NCBI RefSeq assembly: GCF_002261265.1
Contig: NZ_NEVK01000007.1
Location: forward strand, 62,001-126,000
Direction: 5' to 3'
Length of the DNA stretch: 64,000 nucleotides
DNA from: Bordetella genomosp. 7
GTDB lineage: Bacteria > Pseudomonadota > Gammaproteobacteria > Burkholderiales > Burkholderiaceae_B
Under the pieces are notes generated by a model. It was not told where the DNA came from and did no database searches. It saw only the letters and a list, made by a program, of their open reading frames with translations. Position numbers and translations under genes: made by a program. Each line of letters opens with the position of its first letter. The first letter of the stretch is position 1. Below are positions 1-9,570 of this stretch, one piece after another.

Positions 1-1715
1 AGTTCGCTGGCCTTCAGGCCGCGCACCACCAGTTCGCCGATCTTGATGGTGCCCTGGGCCGTGGGGCCCACCAGCGCCGACAGATCGATCTCGCTTTCGG
101 TAGAAACCGGCGCTGCGGGCGCAGGCTTGGCAGGCGGTTTGGCAGGGTCGTCCTGCTTGCCATCGCCGGCGGGCGCCTGGGCGGCGCGCGTGGCCACCGG
201 CGGGGCGAGCTTGTCCAGGTCGAGCTTATCGACCGCCAGGGCGAAGGTGATGTCGGGCACGGCCGTCAACTGCTTGACGTCGGCGGTGAGGTCGAACTTG
301 CCCCCCTCGAGCACCGCATTGATCTTCGCGCCGGCCTGGTCGTTCTGCAGGTTGGCGCTCATGCTGCCGATGACCGGTATCTGCAGGCTGCCCTTGGGCA
401 GGCCGGGATCGGTAATGCTGACGTCGCCGCGCATCGCCGACAGGCTGATGGCACGCTGCCACAGGTTGAACGTGGCAGGCGATGCGAATACGGCCTTGAC
501 CACGCGTTCGCCTTCGGTAAGCGTGCTGTCGAGCTTGATTTCCTTGATGTCGAGTTCGCTGGCGTTGCCGCTGATGCCATTGAGGCCGAAGCTGGCATCC
601 AGGCCTTGCAGGCGCACGCGGCCGGTAAGCGCCTGGCCGGTGGCGGAAGACGGCGACACATTCAGTGCGGGCGCATCCGCCGCCAGTTCGAATGGTCCGC
701 CCGGCAGCGCGCCCTTGGCACGCACCGCCAGTCTTTCAAGCTGCAGCTGCAGCTTGTGCGGATCGAGCGCCAATTTGGGAACGGCGATACTGGCCTCGAC
801 GTTATTCATGGGGGTGCCCGCGTCAGGAACGTCGCCCTGGAATACGATTTCGAGCCCCGCCACATCCAGCGAAGAAGTGCGGCCATTGAATGCCAGGTTG
901 CCCCGCGCGCCCAGGCTCTTGGCGTCTGCGCCAAGTATGTTGCCATTCATGCGCACGTCCAGTCGCTGCGCGGCGAAACGCTTGCCCAGCGGATCGAGCG
1001 TGAGCAGGCCCTGCCCGGTGAGGCTGGCGTCCACGCGCGGATTGCCGCCTTCGATGCGTGCCGACAGGCTCACGTCGAACGGTTGGTTGTAGGTAACGCG
1101 GCCCGTGTTGGCGTTAAGGTCGGTGACGGCCACTGCCATGCCCGAGATGGCGTCTTGCAACTGCAGTTCGCCCGCCTGCAGGTCGAGCCCGGCGATGTCG
1201 ATCTGCATGGATGCCGGCGCCGACGCCCCGCCGGTGGCAATGGCCTGGGCGGCGCCGGCCATGGCGCCTACCGCGGCACTGGCCGGACCGGCCGCAGCCG
1301 TCGTATTGGCCACGGCCCCGCCTACCAGGTCTTCGAAATTGAGGTGCCCGGACTTGTCGCGCACAACGCGCGCCTTGAACCCATTGATGGCCACGTGGTC
1401 GACCACCAGGTTGCTGGACAGCAAAGGCCACACGGCCACCGCCAGGCGCATGCTTTCAATGGAGGCGAATTCATCGGTGCTGTTGACTTCGGACAGAGAC
1501 ACGTCCTGTACGGCCAGGCCGATACGCGGAAAGAGCGAGAGTTCGATTTCCCCGTTGATCGCCAGCGTGCGGTTATAGCGTTCCTGTACCAGCTCTTCGA
1601 GCTTGTACTTGTACGCGTTGGGGTCGAACGTGAGCAAAAAGATGGCCAGGCCGACGACTGCCACGACGACCAGCACTACCAGGCCAATCAATATGCGCTT
1701 GAACCACGTTTTCAT
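1..1715 (-). CDS. AsmA family protein, C-terminal part outside window
   Basis: The reading frame opens at ATG 1715 (MKTWFKRIL...) and stays open to the left edge, so the C-terminus is missing. The first 30 residues form a short basic N-terminus and one strong membrane helix (ILIGLVVLVVVAVVG), followed by FDPNAYKYKLEELVQERYNR, a typical AsmA-family entry. About 571 codons are visible, rich in the beta-strand, Asn/Gly pattern of this family. AsmA-like proteins are inner-membrane-anchored periplasmic proteins linked to outer-membrane lipid and protein homeostasis; the precise role here is unknown. It is divergent from the deaminase gene across 170 bp. Confidence 0.85.
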   Translation of the reverse strand, partial: MKTWFKRILIGLVVLVVVAVVGLAIFLLTFDPNAYKYKLEELVQERYNRTLAINGEIELSLFPRIGLAVQDVSLSEVNSTDEFASIESMRLAVAVWPLLSSNLVVDHVAINGFKARVVRDKSGHLNFEDLVGGAVANTTAAAGPASAAVGAMAGAAQAIATGGASAPASMQIDIAGLDLQAGELQLQDAISGMAVAVTDLNANTGRVTYNQPFDVSLSARIEGGNPRVDASLTGQGLLTLDPLGKRFAAQRLDVRMNGNILGADAKSLGARGNLAFNGRTSSLDVAGLEIVFQGDVPDAGTPMNNVEASIAVPKLALDPHKLQLQLERLAVRAKGALPGGPFELAADAPALNVSPSSATGQALTGRVRLQGLDASFGLNGISGNASELDIKEIKLDSTLTEGERVVKAVFASPATFNLWQRAISLSAMRGDVSITDPGLPKGSLQIPVIGSMSANLQNDQAGAKINAVLEGGKFDLTADVKQLTAVPDITFALAVDKLDLDKLAPPVATRAAQAPAGDGKQDDPAKPPAKPAPAAPVSTESEIDLSALVGPTAQGTIKIGELVVRGLKASE

Positions 1716-1885
1716 TGCCGCCCCGCGGGTACCTCGACTGAAGAAAAATGAACATAACCGAGCGCCATCCGGTAAGGTATGGGAACGATTCGTGCCGCCT
1801 GGCCGCCGCTTGCGAGGCGACGCGTGGCAATATGGTAACAAACCGGCGCCCCCGGCCCGCCCTGATACCGACAATTGCAGCCCTC

Positions 1886-2938
1886 ATGGACACCCTAGCC
1901 GATTTCCCCCGCCAAAAGCTGCCTGCATTGCTGCAGGCCATGCCGAAGGCCGAACTGCACGTGCACATCGAGGGCACGCTGGAGCCCGAACTGATTTTTG
2001 CGCTGGCGCGCCGCAATGGCGTCACGCTTCGGTACGCCGATGTCCAGGCCCTGCGGGCAGCGTACGCCTTTACCGACCTGCAGAGCTTCCTGGACATTTA
2101 TTACGCGGGCGCCAGCGTCCTGCTCCAGGAGCAGGATTTCTTCGACATGGCCATGGCGTACTTCCGGCGCGCCGCCGTCGATCGCATCGTGCACGCCGAA
2201 CTGTTCTTCGACCCCCAGACCCACACCGCCCGGGGCGTGCCCATGCAGACCATCATGGGCGGGCTGGTGCGCGCTTGCACGGCCGCGCGCTCGGAACTGG
2301 GCATCAGCAGCGCGCTCATCCTGTGTTTTCTGCGGCACCTGAGCGAAGCCGACGCCTTCGACGCCCTGGAACAGGCCCTGCCCTACCGGCAGCACTTCAT
2401 CGGCGTGGGGCTCGACAGCAGCGAACGCGGCCATCCGCCCGACAAGTTCGCGCGGGTATTCGCGCAATGCCGCGAACATGGCCTGCATATCGTCGCCCAT
2501 GCCGGCGAAGAAGGGCCGGCCCAGTACATCCGCGATGCGCTGGACCTGCTGGGCGCGCAGCGCATCGACCATGGCGTGCGGTGCGTAGAAGACCCCGAAC
2601 TGGTCCGGCGGCTGGCGCGCGAGCGCATTCCGCTTACGGTATGCCCGCTGTCCAATGTGAAGCTGAAAGTGTTCGACACGCTGGCAGAGCACAACCTGCC
2701 CGCGCTGCTGGACGCGGGGCTGTGCGTGACGCTGAACTCGGACGACCCGGCCTACTTCGGGGGCTATCTGAACCAGAATTTCCTGGAAACCTTCGCCGCG
2801 CTGCCGCAGCTTACCGCCGACCACGCCGCGCAGCTGGCCCGCAACAGCTTCGACGCCAGCTTTGTGGCCGAAGCCACAAAGGGACGCTGGCGCGATGAAC
2901 TGGCGCGCGTGATCGCCCAAGTCGCGAAAGAACCATAG
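1886..2938 (+). CDS. Adenine deaminase (adenosine/adenine deaminase family)
   Basis: The protein has 350 residues when started at ATG 1886 (MDTLADFPRQ); upstream in-frame starts would add a low-complexity tail with no family match. Metal and catalytic residues are visible: HVH at 25-27, His205-Ala-Gly-Glu208, His229 and the Asp286-Asp287 pair. The segments ELHVHIEGTLEP (23-34) and CPLSNVKLKVF (253-263) are the form typical of the adenine deaminase branch rather than classical adenosine deaminases. The likely reaction is therefore adenine to hypoxanthine plus ammonia in purine salvage. Substrate assignment within the family is an inference; the general deaminase call is firm. Confidence 0.87.
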   Translation: MDTLADFPRQKLPALLQAMPKAELHVHIEGTLEPELIFALARRNGVTLRYADVQALRAAYAFTDLQSFLDIYYAGASVLLQEQDFFDMAMAYFRRAAVDRIVHAELFFDPQTHTARGVPMQTIMGGLVRACTAARSELGISSALILCFLRHLSEADAFDALEQALPYRQHFIGVGLDSSERGHPPDKFARVFAQCREHGLHIVAHAGEEGPAQYIRDALDLLGAQRIDHGVRCVEDPELVRRLARERIPLTVCPLSNVKLKVFDTLAEHNLPALLDAGLCVTLNSDDPAYFGGYLNQNFLETFAALPQLTADHAAQLARNSFDASFVAEATKGRWRDELARVIAQVAKEP

Positions 2939-3057
2939 ACAGGGGCGGCAATGCCGTGGCCGGCGCGCCGCGCCGGCGGGATTCGTCTGGCACAATGCCC
3001 CCAAAGCGGCGGCGCCGCGGCGCCGCCTTGAATAAACGCTAGCCGGAGACACACGTC

Positions 3058-3510
3058 TTGCCTAAGGAAAACCAAGGCCTGCAGATCATCCAGCACCTGG
3101 GGCAAACTTATCGGGCCATGCAGGCATCCTTCAGCAGCCGCGTCGGGCATGCCCTGCCGCGCTGGCGCATCCTGCTGACCCTGCATGAGTACGGGCAATG
3201 CTCGCAGAAAATGCTGGCCGAACGCTGCCGCCTCGATCCCGCTTCGCTGACGCGGCTGTTGCAGGCCATGCAGCAGCTGGGCTGGGTGACGCGCAGCGCC
3301 GACCCCCACGACAACCGGGTCACCAACGCCAGCCTGACGGCAACCGGCCAGGCCGTGGTCAACGAGGCCCTGCCGCGCCGCGAAGCGTTCTTCGAAGAAT
3401 CGCTGCGCGGGCTCACCAACGACGAAATCCACACCCTGACCCACGCCCTGGACATTCTGGAACGCAATTTCGTGCAGGCCGCCCAGCCGCGGCCCGAACC
3501 GGGCAACTGA
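3058..3510 (+). CDS. MarR family transcriptional regulator
   Basis: A 150-residue winged-helix regulator started at TTG 3058 (MPKENQGLQ...), preceded by a purine-rich AGCCGGAGA stretch. The MarR core is evident: LPRWRILLTLHEYG, then the recognition region QKMLAERCRLDPASLTRLLQ and the wing RSADPHDNRVTNASLT, ending in a C-terminal dimerisation helix. It lies alone, 119 bp after the deaminase gene and 198 bp before a response regulator. No efflux or catabolic gene is directly attached, so its target cannot be read from context. An ATG start would lie well inside the fold, which supports the TTG. Confidence 0.82.
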   Translation: MPKENQGLQIIQHLGQTYRAMQASFSSRVGHALPRWRILLTLHEYGQCSQKMLAERCRLDPASLTRLLQAMQQLGWVTRSADPHDNRVTNASLTATGQAVVNEALPRREAFFEESLRGLTNDEIHTLTHALDILERNFVQAAQPRPEPGN

Positions 3511-3708
3511 CCCGTCCGAAGGCGCCGCAGTCGCCCGGCGCCCGGCCAAGCCGCCGCCATTCGTCAAAAAACGTAACAATTATTAAATCGCGTTTCGCTC
3601 GCGTTCAAATTGTCATACATGGCATAACATCCAGCACCTTCTGACAGATGACTGAACGCGCGCGACTCCTCCAGGCGGGTGCGGTACGGCCTTGTATTTG
3701 ATAGATCA

Positions 3709-4443
3709 ATGAAGTACGCAATAGCAGCACCCGCGCAATTCTTGATTGTCGACGAGCACCCCACCTTCCGCGTCGGCATGCGGGAAATCATCCGGAGCGT
3801 CGTGCCAGATGCACAAATAAAAGAAGCCGACGGCGTCCCGGAGGCCTTGCGCGCCGTAGACGGCCCATGGCAGCCCGATACGCTGATCCTGGACTTGCGG
3901 CCCGGGCCCGACGCTCCCCGTCAGCTGGCCGCCTTGCGCGGCGCCTGCCCGGGCAGTTCCATCATCGTGGTGTCCATGCACGCCGACAGGCGTATCATCG
4001 ACTCGCTGCTGGCGTCGGGCGCCGACGGCTTCATCTGCAAGTCCGTGCCGCCCGACGAGCTCGGTGCCGCCATCCGGGCCGTGCGGGCCGGGGACGTGGT
4101 GGTGCGCTATAGCCGCGGGCCGGCAGCCAGCCCGACTCAGTGGACCCAACGTATCGAAGGTCTGACGCAGCGGCAGCGCGACGTACTGGCCATGCTTGTC
4201 GATGGCCTTACCAATAAAGAAATCGCGCGCCGCCTTGAAATTTCCCCTTTTACCGTGCGTATCCACGTGTCGGCGCTGCTGCGCGCCTTGAACGTGTCGA
4301 CCCGAAGTGCGGCGGCGGCGCTGGCTTCGAAGGCAGGCGTCAATCAAATGAGCTCCCTGCACGCGGGCTCGACCCAAGCTGGCAACGCAGCAGCCGTACG
4401 CACTTCGGCCCCAGGTCCGGACAGCGAACAACCGGCGCACTAG
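3709..4443 (+). CDS. LuxR/NarL-type response regulator (orphan)
   Basis: The protein has 244 residues from ATG 3709; a GTG at 3679 would add ten residues. An N-terminal receiver domain (about 8-135) carries Asp15-Glu16 in place of the usual acidic pair, phospho-acceptor Asp62 (LILDLRPG), Ser89 and Lys111 (ICKS). A GerE/LuxR helix-turn-helix follows at about 150-205 (LTQRQRDVLAMLVDGLTNKEI). The last 35 residues are Ala/Pro/Ser-rich and look unstructured. No histidine kinase is adjacent, so the partner must be elsewhere. It stands alone between MarR and a lipoprotein gene; target genes are unknown, though the downstream fimbrial operon is a possible one. Confidence 0.85.
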   Translation: MKYAIAAPAQFLIVDEHPTFRVGMREIIRSVVPDAQIKEADGVPEALRAVDGPWQPDTLILDLRPGPDAPRQLAALRGACPGSSIIVVSMHADRRIIDSLLASGADGFICKSVPPDELGAAIRAVRAGDVVVRYSRGPAASPTQWTQRIEGLTQRQRDVLAMLVDGLTNKEIARRLEISPFTVRIHVSALLRALNVSTRSAAAALASKAGVNQMSSLHAGSTQAGNAAAVRTSAPGPDSEQPAH

Positions 4444-4681
4444 TACGCACTAGCCCATCTGCGCTACTGCTTTTCTTGCATTGCACCTCTATGCTTGCGT
4501 CCCGACCGCGGCGGCGACGCACTGCAAGCCGCTCGGACCGCGCTTTTGATTGCCCGGCGCCCGAGCATCCGGCCGCCTGCGATCTGGTTGCGCAGCGTCC
4601 TTCTCCGGCCTGGGCGTCCAGGCATTCCCGGTTTTTATCAACGCGGCCGCTGTGTCGGCCACGCGCTTCCATGGAGTCAAC

Positions 4682-5089
4682 ATGTTGGGTCTGAAACGAA
4701 TTCTGCTGCTTTCCACCTTCTTGCTTTTGTCAGCCTGCGCCGGCACGGGCGGTATCGGCGGCCAGGACCGCATGAGCCCCGAATACCTGCGCCAGCATCT
4801 GGCCAAGGGCAAGACCACTAAAGCCGATGTGCAGCAAATGTTCGGCACGCCACGGTACAAGACCGACGACTCTGATGGATCAAGCTATTGGTCGTATTCC
4901 GAACGGCAGATCAATGGCAACCTGTTCACCCAGGCGATGGAGTATCTGCCCAGTCTGGGCTACGCAGCCGACACTGCCATCGACGTCGGGCAAGGCCCCA
5001 AAACCAGGCGCAGCCTGGACATCTGGTTCGATACCCGCGGCAGGCTGAGCAGCTACAACGTCGGTGGAAGTACCGGCGTAGATCGGTAA
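4682..5089 (+). CDS. BamE/SmpA-like outer-membrane lipoprotein
   Basis: Started at ATG 4682, the protein has 135 residues with a textbook lipoprotein signal: MLGLKRILLL, a hydrophobic stretch, then the lipobox LLSAC with Cys19 as the lipidated residue. The mature part contains a BamE-like element (LRQHLAKGKTTKADVQQMFGTP) where a helix is followed by a short strand and a WSYS motif. BamE-type domains occur in the outer-membrane assembly machinery and in unrelated small lipoproteins. The 238-bp upstream gap makes a separate promoter likely. The next operon is convergent, ending 25 bp downstream. I call the fold but not membership of the Bam complex. Confidence 0.75.
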   Translation: MLGLKRILLLSTFLLLSACAGTGGIGGQDRMSPEYLRQHLAKGKTTKADVQQMFGTPRYKTDDSDGSSYWSYSERQINGNLFTQAMEYLPSLGYAADTAIDVGQGPKTRRSLDIWFDTRGRLSSYNVGGSTGVDR

Positions 5090-5114
5090 TCAGGGCATTG
5101 GCCGCCGCTGCCCG

Positions 5115-5900
5115 TTAGCGGCCGGCGGCCCCGACAGACGCGCGGCTGCCGCATAATTCCACGCCCGCGTCGTCGATAACGCAATACCACAGCGGCTCAC
5201 CGGCGTCGGCGATGCGCCCGCCAGGTATGAGCAAATCGATGCTGGCGCCAGGCGCCAGCATTCCGGGCTCACCCAGATTGCGGGCCGCGTGATGGTTGCG
5301 CGCGCTGCCCATGACTACATCCAGCAGTGTCTGATGCAGCGGTGTCGGATTGGTGATGCGCAAACGTGGTTCCGGCCCTTGCCGGCGCACTTCGAACCGC
5401 AGCGACTCGTGCGCGCGCGCATCGGCCTTGACGCCATCGGGCCGGAAAAACACCTTCACCCGCGTGCGAAACGAAATCTGCAGCAGGCCGGCCCCGGTCG
5501 CATCCGCCTTGGGCGGTATCTCGAGTATGTTCAGCCAGTACACCGACTCGCGCCCGGCGGGCGGGCTGCCGTGGCCGGTATACAGGATGCGCAGGCGCTG
5601 TTGCGCGCCGGCTTCCAGCCGCAGTATGGGCGGCAGCACCAGGAACGGCGTAACGATGGTCTGTGGGTCCGCGTCGCGGTTGCCGGCATCGAACCACATC
5701 TGCAGCAACACGGGCTGATCGCCCTCGTTGGCCACGCGCGGCGTCACCTCGGGCTGGTCCGCCGACACGATAAGCCGCGTATGGCTTAGCGACACGGCGG
5801 CGTGCGCGGCCGCCATGGGCAGCGCAGCCGCCAGACACAGTGTCGCAACGGCCCGCGCCCGCAGGCGCCGGAAGTTTCGTGGCTGGGAAGTCTGTGACAT
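5115..5900 (-). CDS. Periplasmic fimbrial chaperone (second copy in operon)
   Basis: A 261-residue PapD-type pilus chaperone with a twin-basic N-terminus and a signal peptide ending near AAHA/AVSL (about residue 34). The two subunit-anchoring residues are present: Arg42 (SHTRLIV) and Lys149 in SFRTRVKVFFRP. The two Ig-like domains meet near residue 150. The start lies 6 bp after the stop of the adhesin gene, so it is the last gene of the fimbrial operon. It differs clearly from the first chaperone in the operon. A second chaperone next to the adhesin may be dedicated to the tip subunit; this is an inference. Confidence 0.88.
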   Translation of the reverse strand: MSQTSQPRNFRRLRARAVATLCLAAALPMAAAHAAVSLSHTRLIVSADQPEVTPRVANEGDQPVLLQMWFDAGNRDADPQTIVTPFLVLPPILRLEAGAQQRLRILYTGHGSPPAGRESVYWLNILEIPPKADATGAGLLQISFRTRVKVFFRPDGVKADARAHESLRFEVRRQGPEPRLRITNPTPLHQTLLDVVMGSARNHHAARNLGEPGMLAPGASIDLLIPGGRIADAGEPLWYCVIDDAGVELCGSRASVGAAGR

Positions 5901-5906
5901 GGCGGC

Positions 5907-7019
5907 CTACTTATAGTCCAGCGTAAAGGTCACGGCCGACCGCACCGTGCCGCTGGTCACGGTAGGGCTTACCTGGTACAGGGAAGCTTGCAGCGGCACG
6001 ACGTAGCTGCCCATCCGCCGGGGATCATAATCGGCCAGGGGATACACCGTGCCGAATGCCACCGGCGTGCCGTCGCCGCGCGCCAGCTGTATGCCCACGC
6101 CGGCTGCCGTGGACGAGGCCGCCAGCGCCACCACGCCGCGCGACGCGTCCAGCACCTGGGTGGTGGGCGCAAAGCTGTAGCCGATGCTGCGATACCCCGC
6201 CGGGCAATGGTTGAACGACAGGTTGAAGGGCGTAGTGGCGGCGATACTGCCTATGCCCTTGAACACATTGCGCGGCACCGTGGGCAAAGTCACAGACACG
6301 CTCGGCGTGGTGCATGTGCCGCCCGACACCAGCGTGACCGTATTGGGCCGCACCTGTGCAATGCGGTAGGTGCCCGCGCCTACCGATATCGTGGCGCCGT
6401 CGGTCTGCATGTGCCGCAAATACATGGGGTCGAAGATCGTCACCGCCGCCGGCAGCGGCTCATTCAGCCGTCGCACAAAGCGTATCTGCACGTCCGCGCC
6501 CACGGTAAAAGGCTGTCCGTCGTTGTAGGTGATGGGAAACGATGCGGCAGGCGTCTGCTGCCCGGCTGTATTGATGGTGAGCGGCTGCCAGTCGGACACC
6601 TGGCCATTGACGATAAATCGCCAGCGCGCAATGTAGGCCACGCGCAGATTATTGGTCTGGTAAACGCCATACGTCTGGCCGTCCACATCCATGACGCCGT
6701 CGCGCACATAGGGCGGATAACCCTGCACCGTGAACTGCACCGATCCGGCCTCGCGCAGCGCCTGCAAGGGCGTACATCGCCACGCCGCCGGATTGGCGGC
6801 AGTCAGCCATGGGCCCATCACTTCTCCGGCCTGGTTGTCACGGGGCACGAAAATCGTCGCAGGATCGACGTACTGGTAATAGATATGACCCGTTGCACTG
6901 GCATCGCGCACGCAGTTGGCCCATAGCCCGTCCGCGCGCGCGCCACAGGCCAGCAGCGCCATCAGCCCGGCCAGCGCGCCCCGCCACAGCGCGCGGCATC
7001 GCTGCTTATCTGCCGCCAT
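5907..7019 (-). CDS. Fimbrial tip adhesin, two-domain
   Basis: The start at ATG 7019 gives 370 residues and a clean signal peptide (RALWRGALAGLMALLACGARA/DG). It overlaps the end of the usher gene by 14 bp, which indicates translational coupling. The N-terminal part (about 30-230) has no pilin signature and is probably the receptor-binding lectin-like domain. The C-terminal part (about 235-370) starts with a cysteine-containing strand (GGTCTTPSVSVTLPTV), has a second Cys in FNHCPAGY and ends in VTFTLDYK, the pilin donor-strand fold. This FimH-like architecture, and its place after the usher, identify a tip adhesin. The ligand is unknown. An upstream in-frame extension is an artefact of the overlap. 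Confidence 0.85.
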   Translation of the reverse strand: MAADKQRCRALWRGALAGLMALLACGARADGLWANCVRDASATGHIYYQYVDPATIFVPRDNQAGEVMGPWLTAANPAAWRCTPLQALREAGSVQFTVQGYPPYVRDGVMDVDGQTYGVYQTNNLRVAYIARWRFIVNGQVSDWQPLTINTAGQQTPAASFPITYNDGQPFTVGADVQIRFVRRLNEPLPAAVTIFDPMYLRHMQTDGATISVGAGTYRIAQVRPNTVTLVSGGTCTTPSVSVTLPTVPRNVFKGIGSIAATTPFNLSFNHCPAGYRSIGYSFAPTTQVLDASRGVVALAASSTAAGVGIQLARGDGTPVAFGTVYPLADYDPRRMGSYVVPLQASLYQVSPTVTSGTVRSAVTFTLDYK

Positions 7020-9570
7020 GTCCGTCCTCCGGTTCGGGCATGCACGAGGCGCTGAACTCCTGAAAGCCCGCCGCGTGGCGCACGCCGCCGTCGCCCAAGT
7101 TGTAGGCGACCGTGCAGGATTCTTCCTGCGCCTCGCCCCATTTGATCCGCACGCGGCCCGCCTGTGCCGGCAGGCGCACCAGCGCCTGCCCGGCCTGCGC
7201 CACATAGCCAAGGTGCCCGCCCTGCTCGTCCATCACCGCCGCGCCGAACGGCAATACGCCGCCCGCGTGGTCCACGATGGTCATCAACACGGAATGCCCG
7301 GCCACGGTTTCAAACCGCACCAACGCAATGGCGCCGGCGGTGGGAGCCAGGTTCCGGCTGGTTTCCTTGACCGCGATGTCGGTGCTGATGCCCTTGGGGT
7401 CGATCTCGACCGTATTCTGCCGATAAGGGCTCAGGTACGGCACGATGGCGCGTCCCCGGCTGTCCAGCCGCACGCCGCTGTAATTGGTGATGCGCGCCCC
7501 TTGCGCGCCCGGCGCCTCGACCAGCGCGGCGGTTTCGCCCAGCATGGGTCCCATCACCACCCCGCCCGCGTACGCGACCACGCCGCCCGACACGCTGGCG
7601 CTGAACTGCCGGTAATCCTTGCCTGCGGAGGCACTTGCGCCCACGTTCGCGAATGGCGCAGACCATGACGCAGACGCCCCTGCCGTGGTAACGCGCGGGC
7701 CGGGTCGGCCTTGCACCGTACTGGCGAACACGTTGTAGCCGTATTGGTGATCGTCGCCCGCCGTGCCGGAAAGCGCCGTCTGCGCGCCTTGCGAATAGCG
7801 GTCGCGGCTGTACGTGGCGCTAAGATTGGGCGCGCGCGCCGTCGACCCCAGCGGCACCGACAGGGTCAGCATGATCTGGTTATTCCATTGCCCGGTTTCC
7901 AGAAGACGGGTGCGCCCGGCGCTTACGCCGTAGTTCACCTGGCCGATACGGTTGTTGTACTGCAGCTGGAATTCGGTGTCGGCGCCTGACCCGCCCCAGT
8001 AATCCTGGCGCGACGCATTGGCGCTTATGGCGCCCCAGGAACCGGGCAGCGCCTGCGACAGGCTCAGCTGAAACCGGTTGCGCCGGCTCTTGAGCGACGT
8101 GAACTGCCATGGCGTATCGTCACCAGCAAACTCGCGCAGCAGGAACGCATCATTGGCGTCGTAGAAACCCGCGCTGGAATACCGGTAAGCCGCCAGCGCA
8201 AGACTGGTCTGCGTCGCGGGCAGGATCTTCGAATACCCCAGGCGGATGCTGTGGCCATCGTGCCGCCCCGCATCGCCCAGGTCGCTGCGGGCATACGTAA
8301 TGTCCGAAGATATGGCGCCGAACTGCGTATTGAGCGCAATGCCGCTTGCTGCAGCCTGATAGCCCTGCGCGGCCAGCACGCCTCCGTATCCGGTTACCAC
8401 GTTCGAGAACCCGTGCCGCAGGGTGCCCATGAACAGGGCGGGCGTATCGTCCACCACATTGTTGCGGTACTGCCCCGCCATCACGCTGTAGCGCGTCACG
8501 CCCGGGCGCAGCAACTCCGGCATGGCGGCATACGCCACCGTGAAAGTGCTCGTGCTGCCATCCGCTTCGGTCACGGCCACCCGCAGATCGCCGCCCGCGC
8601 CCGTGGGGTACAGGTCGTCGATCACGAACGCGCCGGGCGGCACGGTGGTTTCGTAGATCAGGTTGCCTTGCTGGGTAATGCTTACCCGGGCATTGCTGCG
8701 GGCGATACCCTGCACCACCGGCGCAAAACCCCGCTGCGAATCGGGATACATGCGGTCTTCGGACGCCAGCTGCACCCCGCGAAAGCCAAGGCTGTCGAAC
8801 ACCTGCCCATCGGTCATGGCGTCGCCCACAGTAAAGCGGCTGCGCCAGGACGCAATGCCGCGCTCGGCATATGCGGCAAGGCCCTGATACGACGTGCCGC
8901 GTCCGCCACCGGCATTGAGCGCGCTGCGATACCGCAAGCGCCATTTGCCCAGATTGAGCCCCCCGCGCAGCCCAAGATAATGGCTGGTGTCGTCCGCCGC
9001 GCCCGCCAGCGAGCTTTCGGAGCGATAGCCCAGATAGTCGTACTGCAGCATGCCCGCAGTGACGCCATCTTCCCAGAGCGCCGGGTCGACATAGCCGCGC
9101 GCCTGCCGCCGCAGCAGCGATTGTGGGGCGGTGATAGTCAGCCGCAGTTCCCCACTGTCGAAAGCGGCCCGGGCGTCAGGCACGATCACATGCAACGGCT
9201 GGCACGCTGGCGCATCCGGCGAACTTGCGCGCAGGCCGGCGGAATAGGCATCCGCATCGAAACCCAGGGTGTCGAGCAATGCGGCGTCAAAGCAAGGCTG
9301 TGCGCCGCCCGCCTCGCCCGCCGGCACCCGGAAAGTCATGATGTGGCGGCCCTTCCAGGTATCGTTCACGATGACATCCACGGAATGCTCGCCGGCCGGC
9401 ATCAGCGTCTCTTGCGAAAACATGCGGATGTCCACAGGCGACCGCAGGAATGCTTCGTCGAACTCGACATCAGCCTGCCCTTGCGCGCCCCACGATGCCA
9501 GTACCGCCGCCATCCCCGCCGCCCAAGCGCCCAGGCACCCGCCTAGCGACCGTTGCTTGCCGGTTGACAT
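7006..9570 (-). CDS. Fimbrial outer-membrane usher
   Basis: The protein has 854 residues from ATG 9570, with a signal peptide ending at GAQGQA and the usher entry motif VEFDEAFLRSP. It has the PapC/FimD arrangement: N-terminal periplasmic domain, a long beta-barrel interrupted by a plug region (PGAFVIDDLYPTGAGGDLRVAV near 235-260), then two C-terminal domains (VPYLSPYRQNTVEIDP and GAAVMDEQGGHLGYV). It would receive chaperone-subunit complexes and extrude the pilus. It overlaps the upstream chaperone gene by 28 bp and the downstream adhesin gene by 14 bp, so the three are co-translated. The length is normal for the family. Confidence 0.93.
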   Translation of the reverse strand: MSTGKQRSLGGCLGAWAAGMAAVLASWGAQGQADVEFDEAFLRSPVDIRMFSQETLMPAGEHSVDVIVNDTWKGRHIMTFRVPAGEAGGAQPCFDAALLDTLGFDADAYSAGLRASSPDAPACQPLHVIVPDARAAFDSGELRLTITAPQSLLRRQARGYVDPALWEDGVTAGMLQYDYLGYRSESSLAGAADDTSHYLGLRGGLNLGKWRLRYRSALNAGGGRGTSYQGLAAYAERGIASWRSRFTVGDAMTDGQVFDSLGFRGVQLASEDRMYPDSQRGFAPVVQGIARSNARVSITQQGNLIYETTVPPGAFVIDDLYPTGAGGDLRVAVTEADGSTSTFTVAYAAMPELLRPGVTRYSVMAGQYRNNVVDDTPALFMGTLRHGFSNVVTGYGGVLAAQGYQAAASGIALNTQFGAISSDITYARSDLGDAGRHDGHSIRLGYSKILPATQTSLALAAYRYSSAGFYDANDAFLLREFAGDDTPWQFTSLKSRRNRFQLSLSQALPGSWGAISANASRQDYWGGSGADTEFQLQYNNRIGQVNYGVSAGRTRLLETGQWNNQIMLTLSVPLGSTARAPNLSATYSRDRYSQGAQTALSGTAGDDHQYGYNVFASTVQGRPGPRVTTAGASASWSAPFANVGASASAGKDYRQFSASVSGGVVAYAGGVVMGPMLGETAALVEAPGAQGARITNYSGVRLDSRGRAIVPYLSPYRQNTVEIDPKGISTDIAVKETSRNLAPTAGAIALVRFETVAGHSVLMTIVDHAGGVLPFGAAVMDEQGGHLGYVAQAGQALVRLPAQAGRVRIKWGEAQEESCTVAYNLGDGGVRHAAGFQEFSASCMPEPEDGHGGR

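Noticed and set aside
606-1751. Long plus-strand ORFs opposite the AsmA-family gene
   Set aside because: They are shadows of the minus-strand frame; the AsmA frame has a signal anchor and family character.
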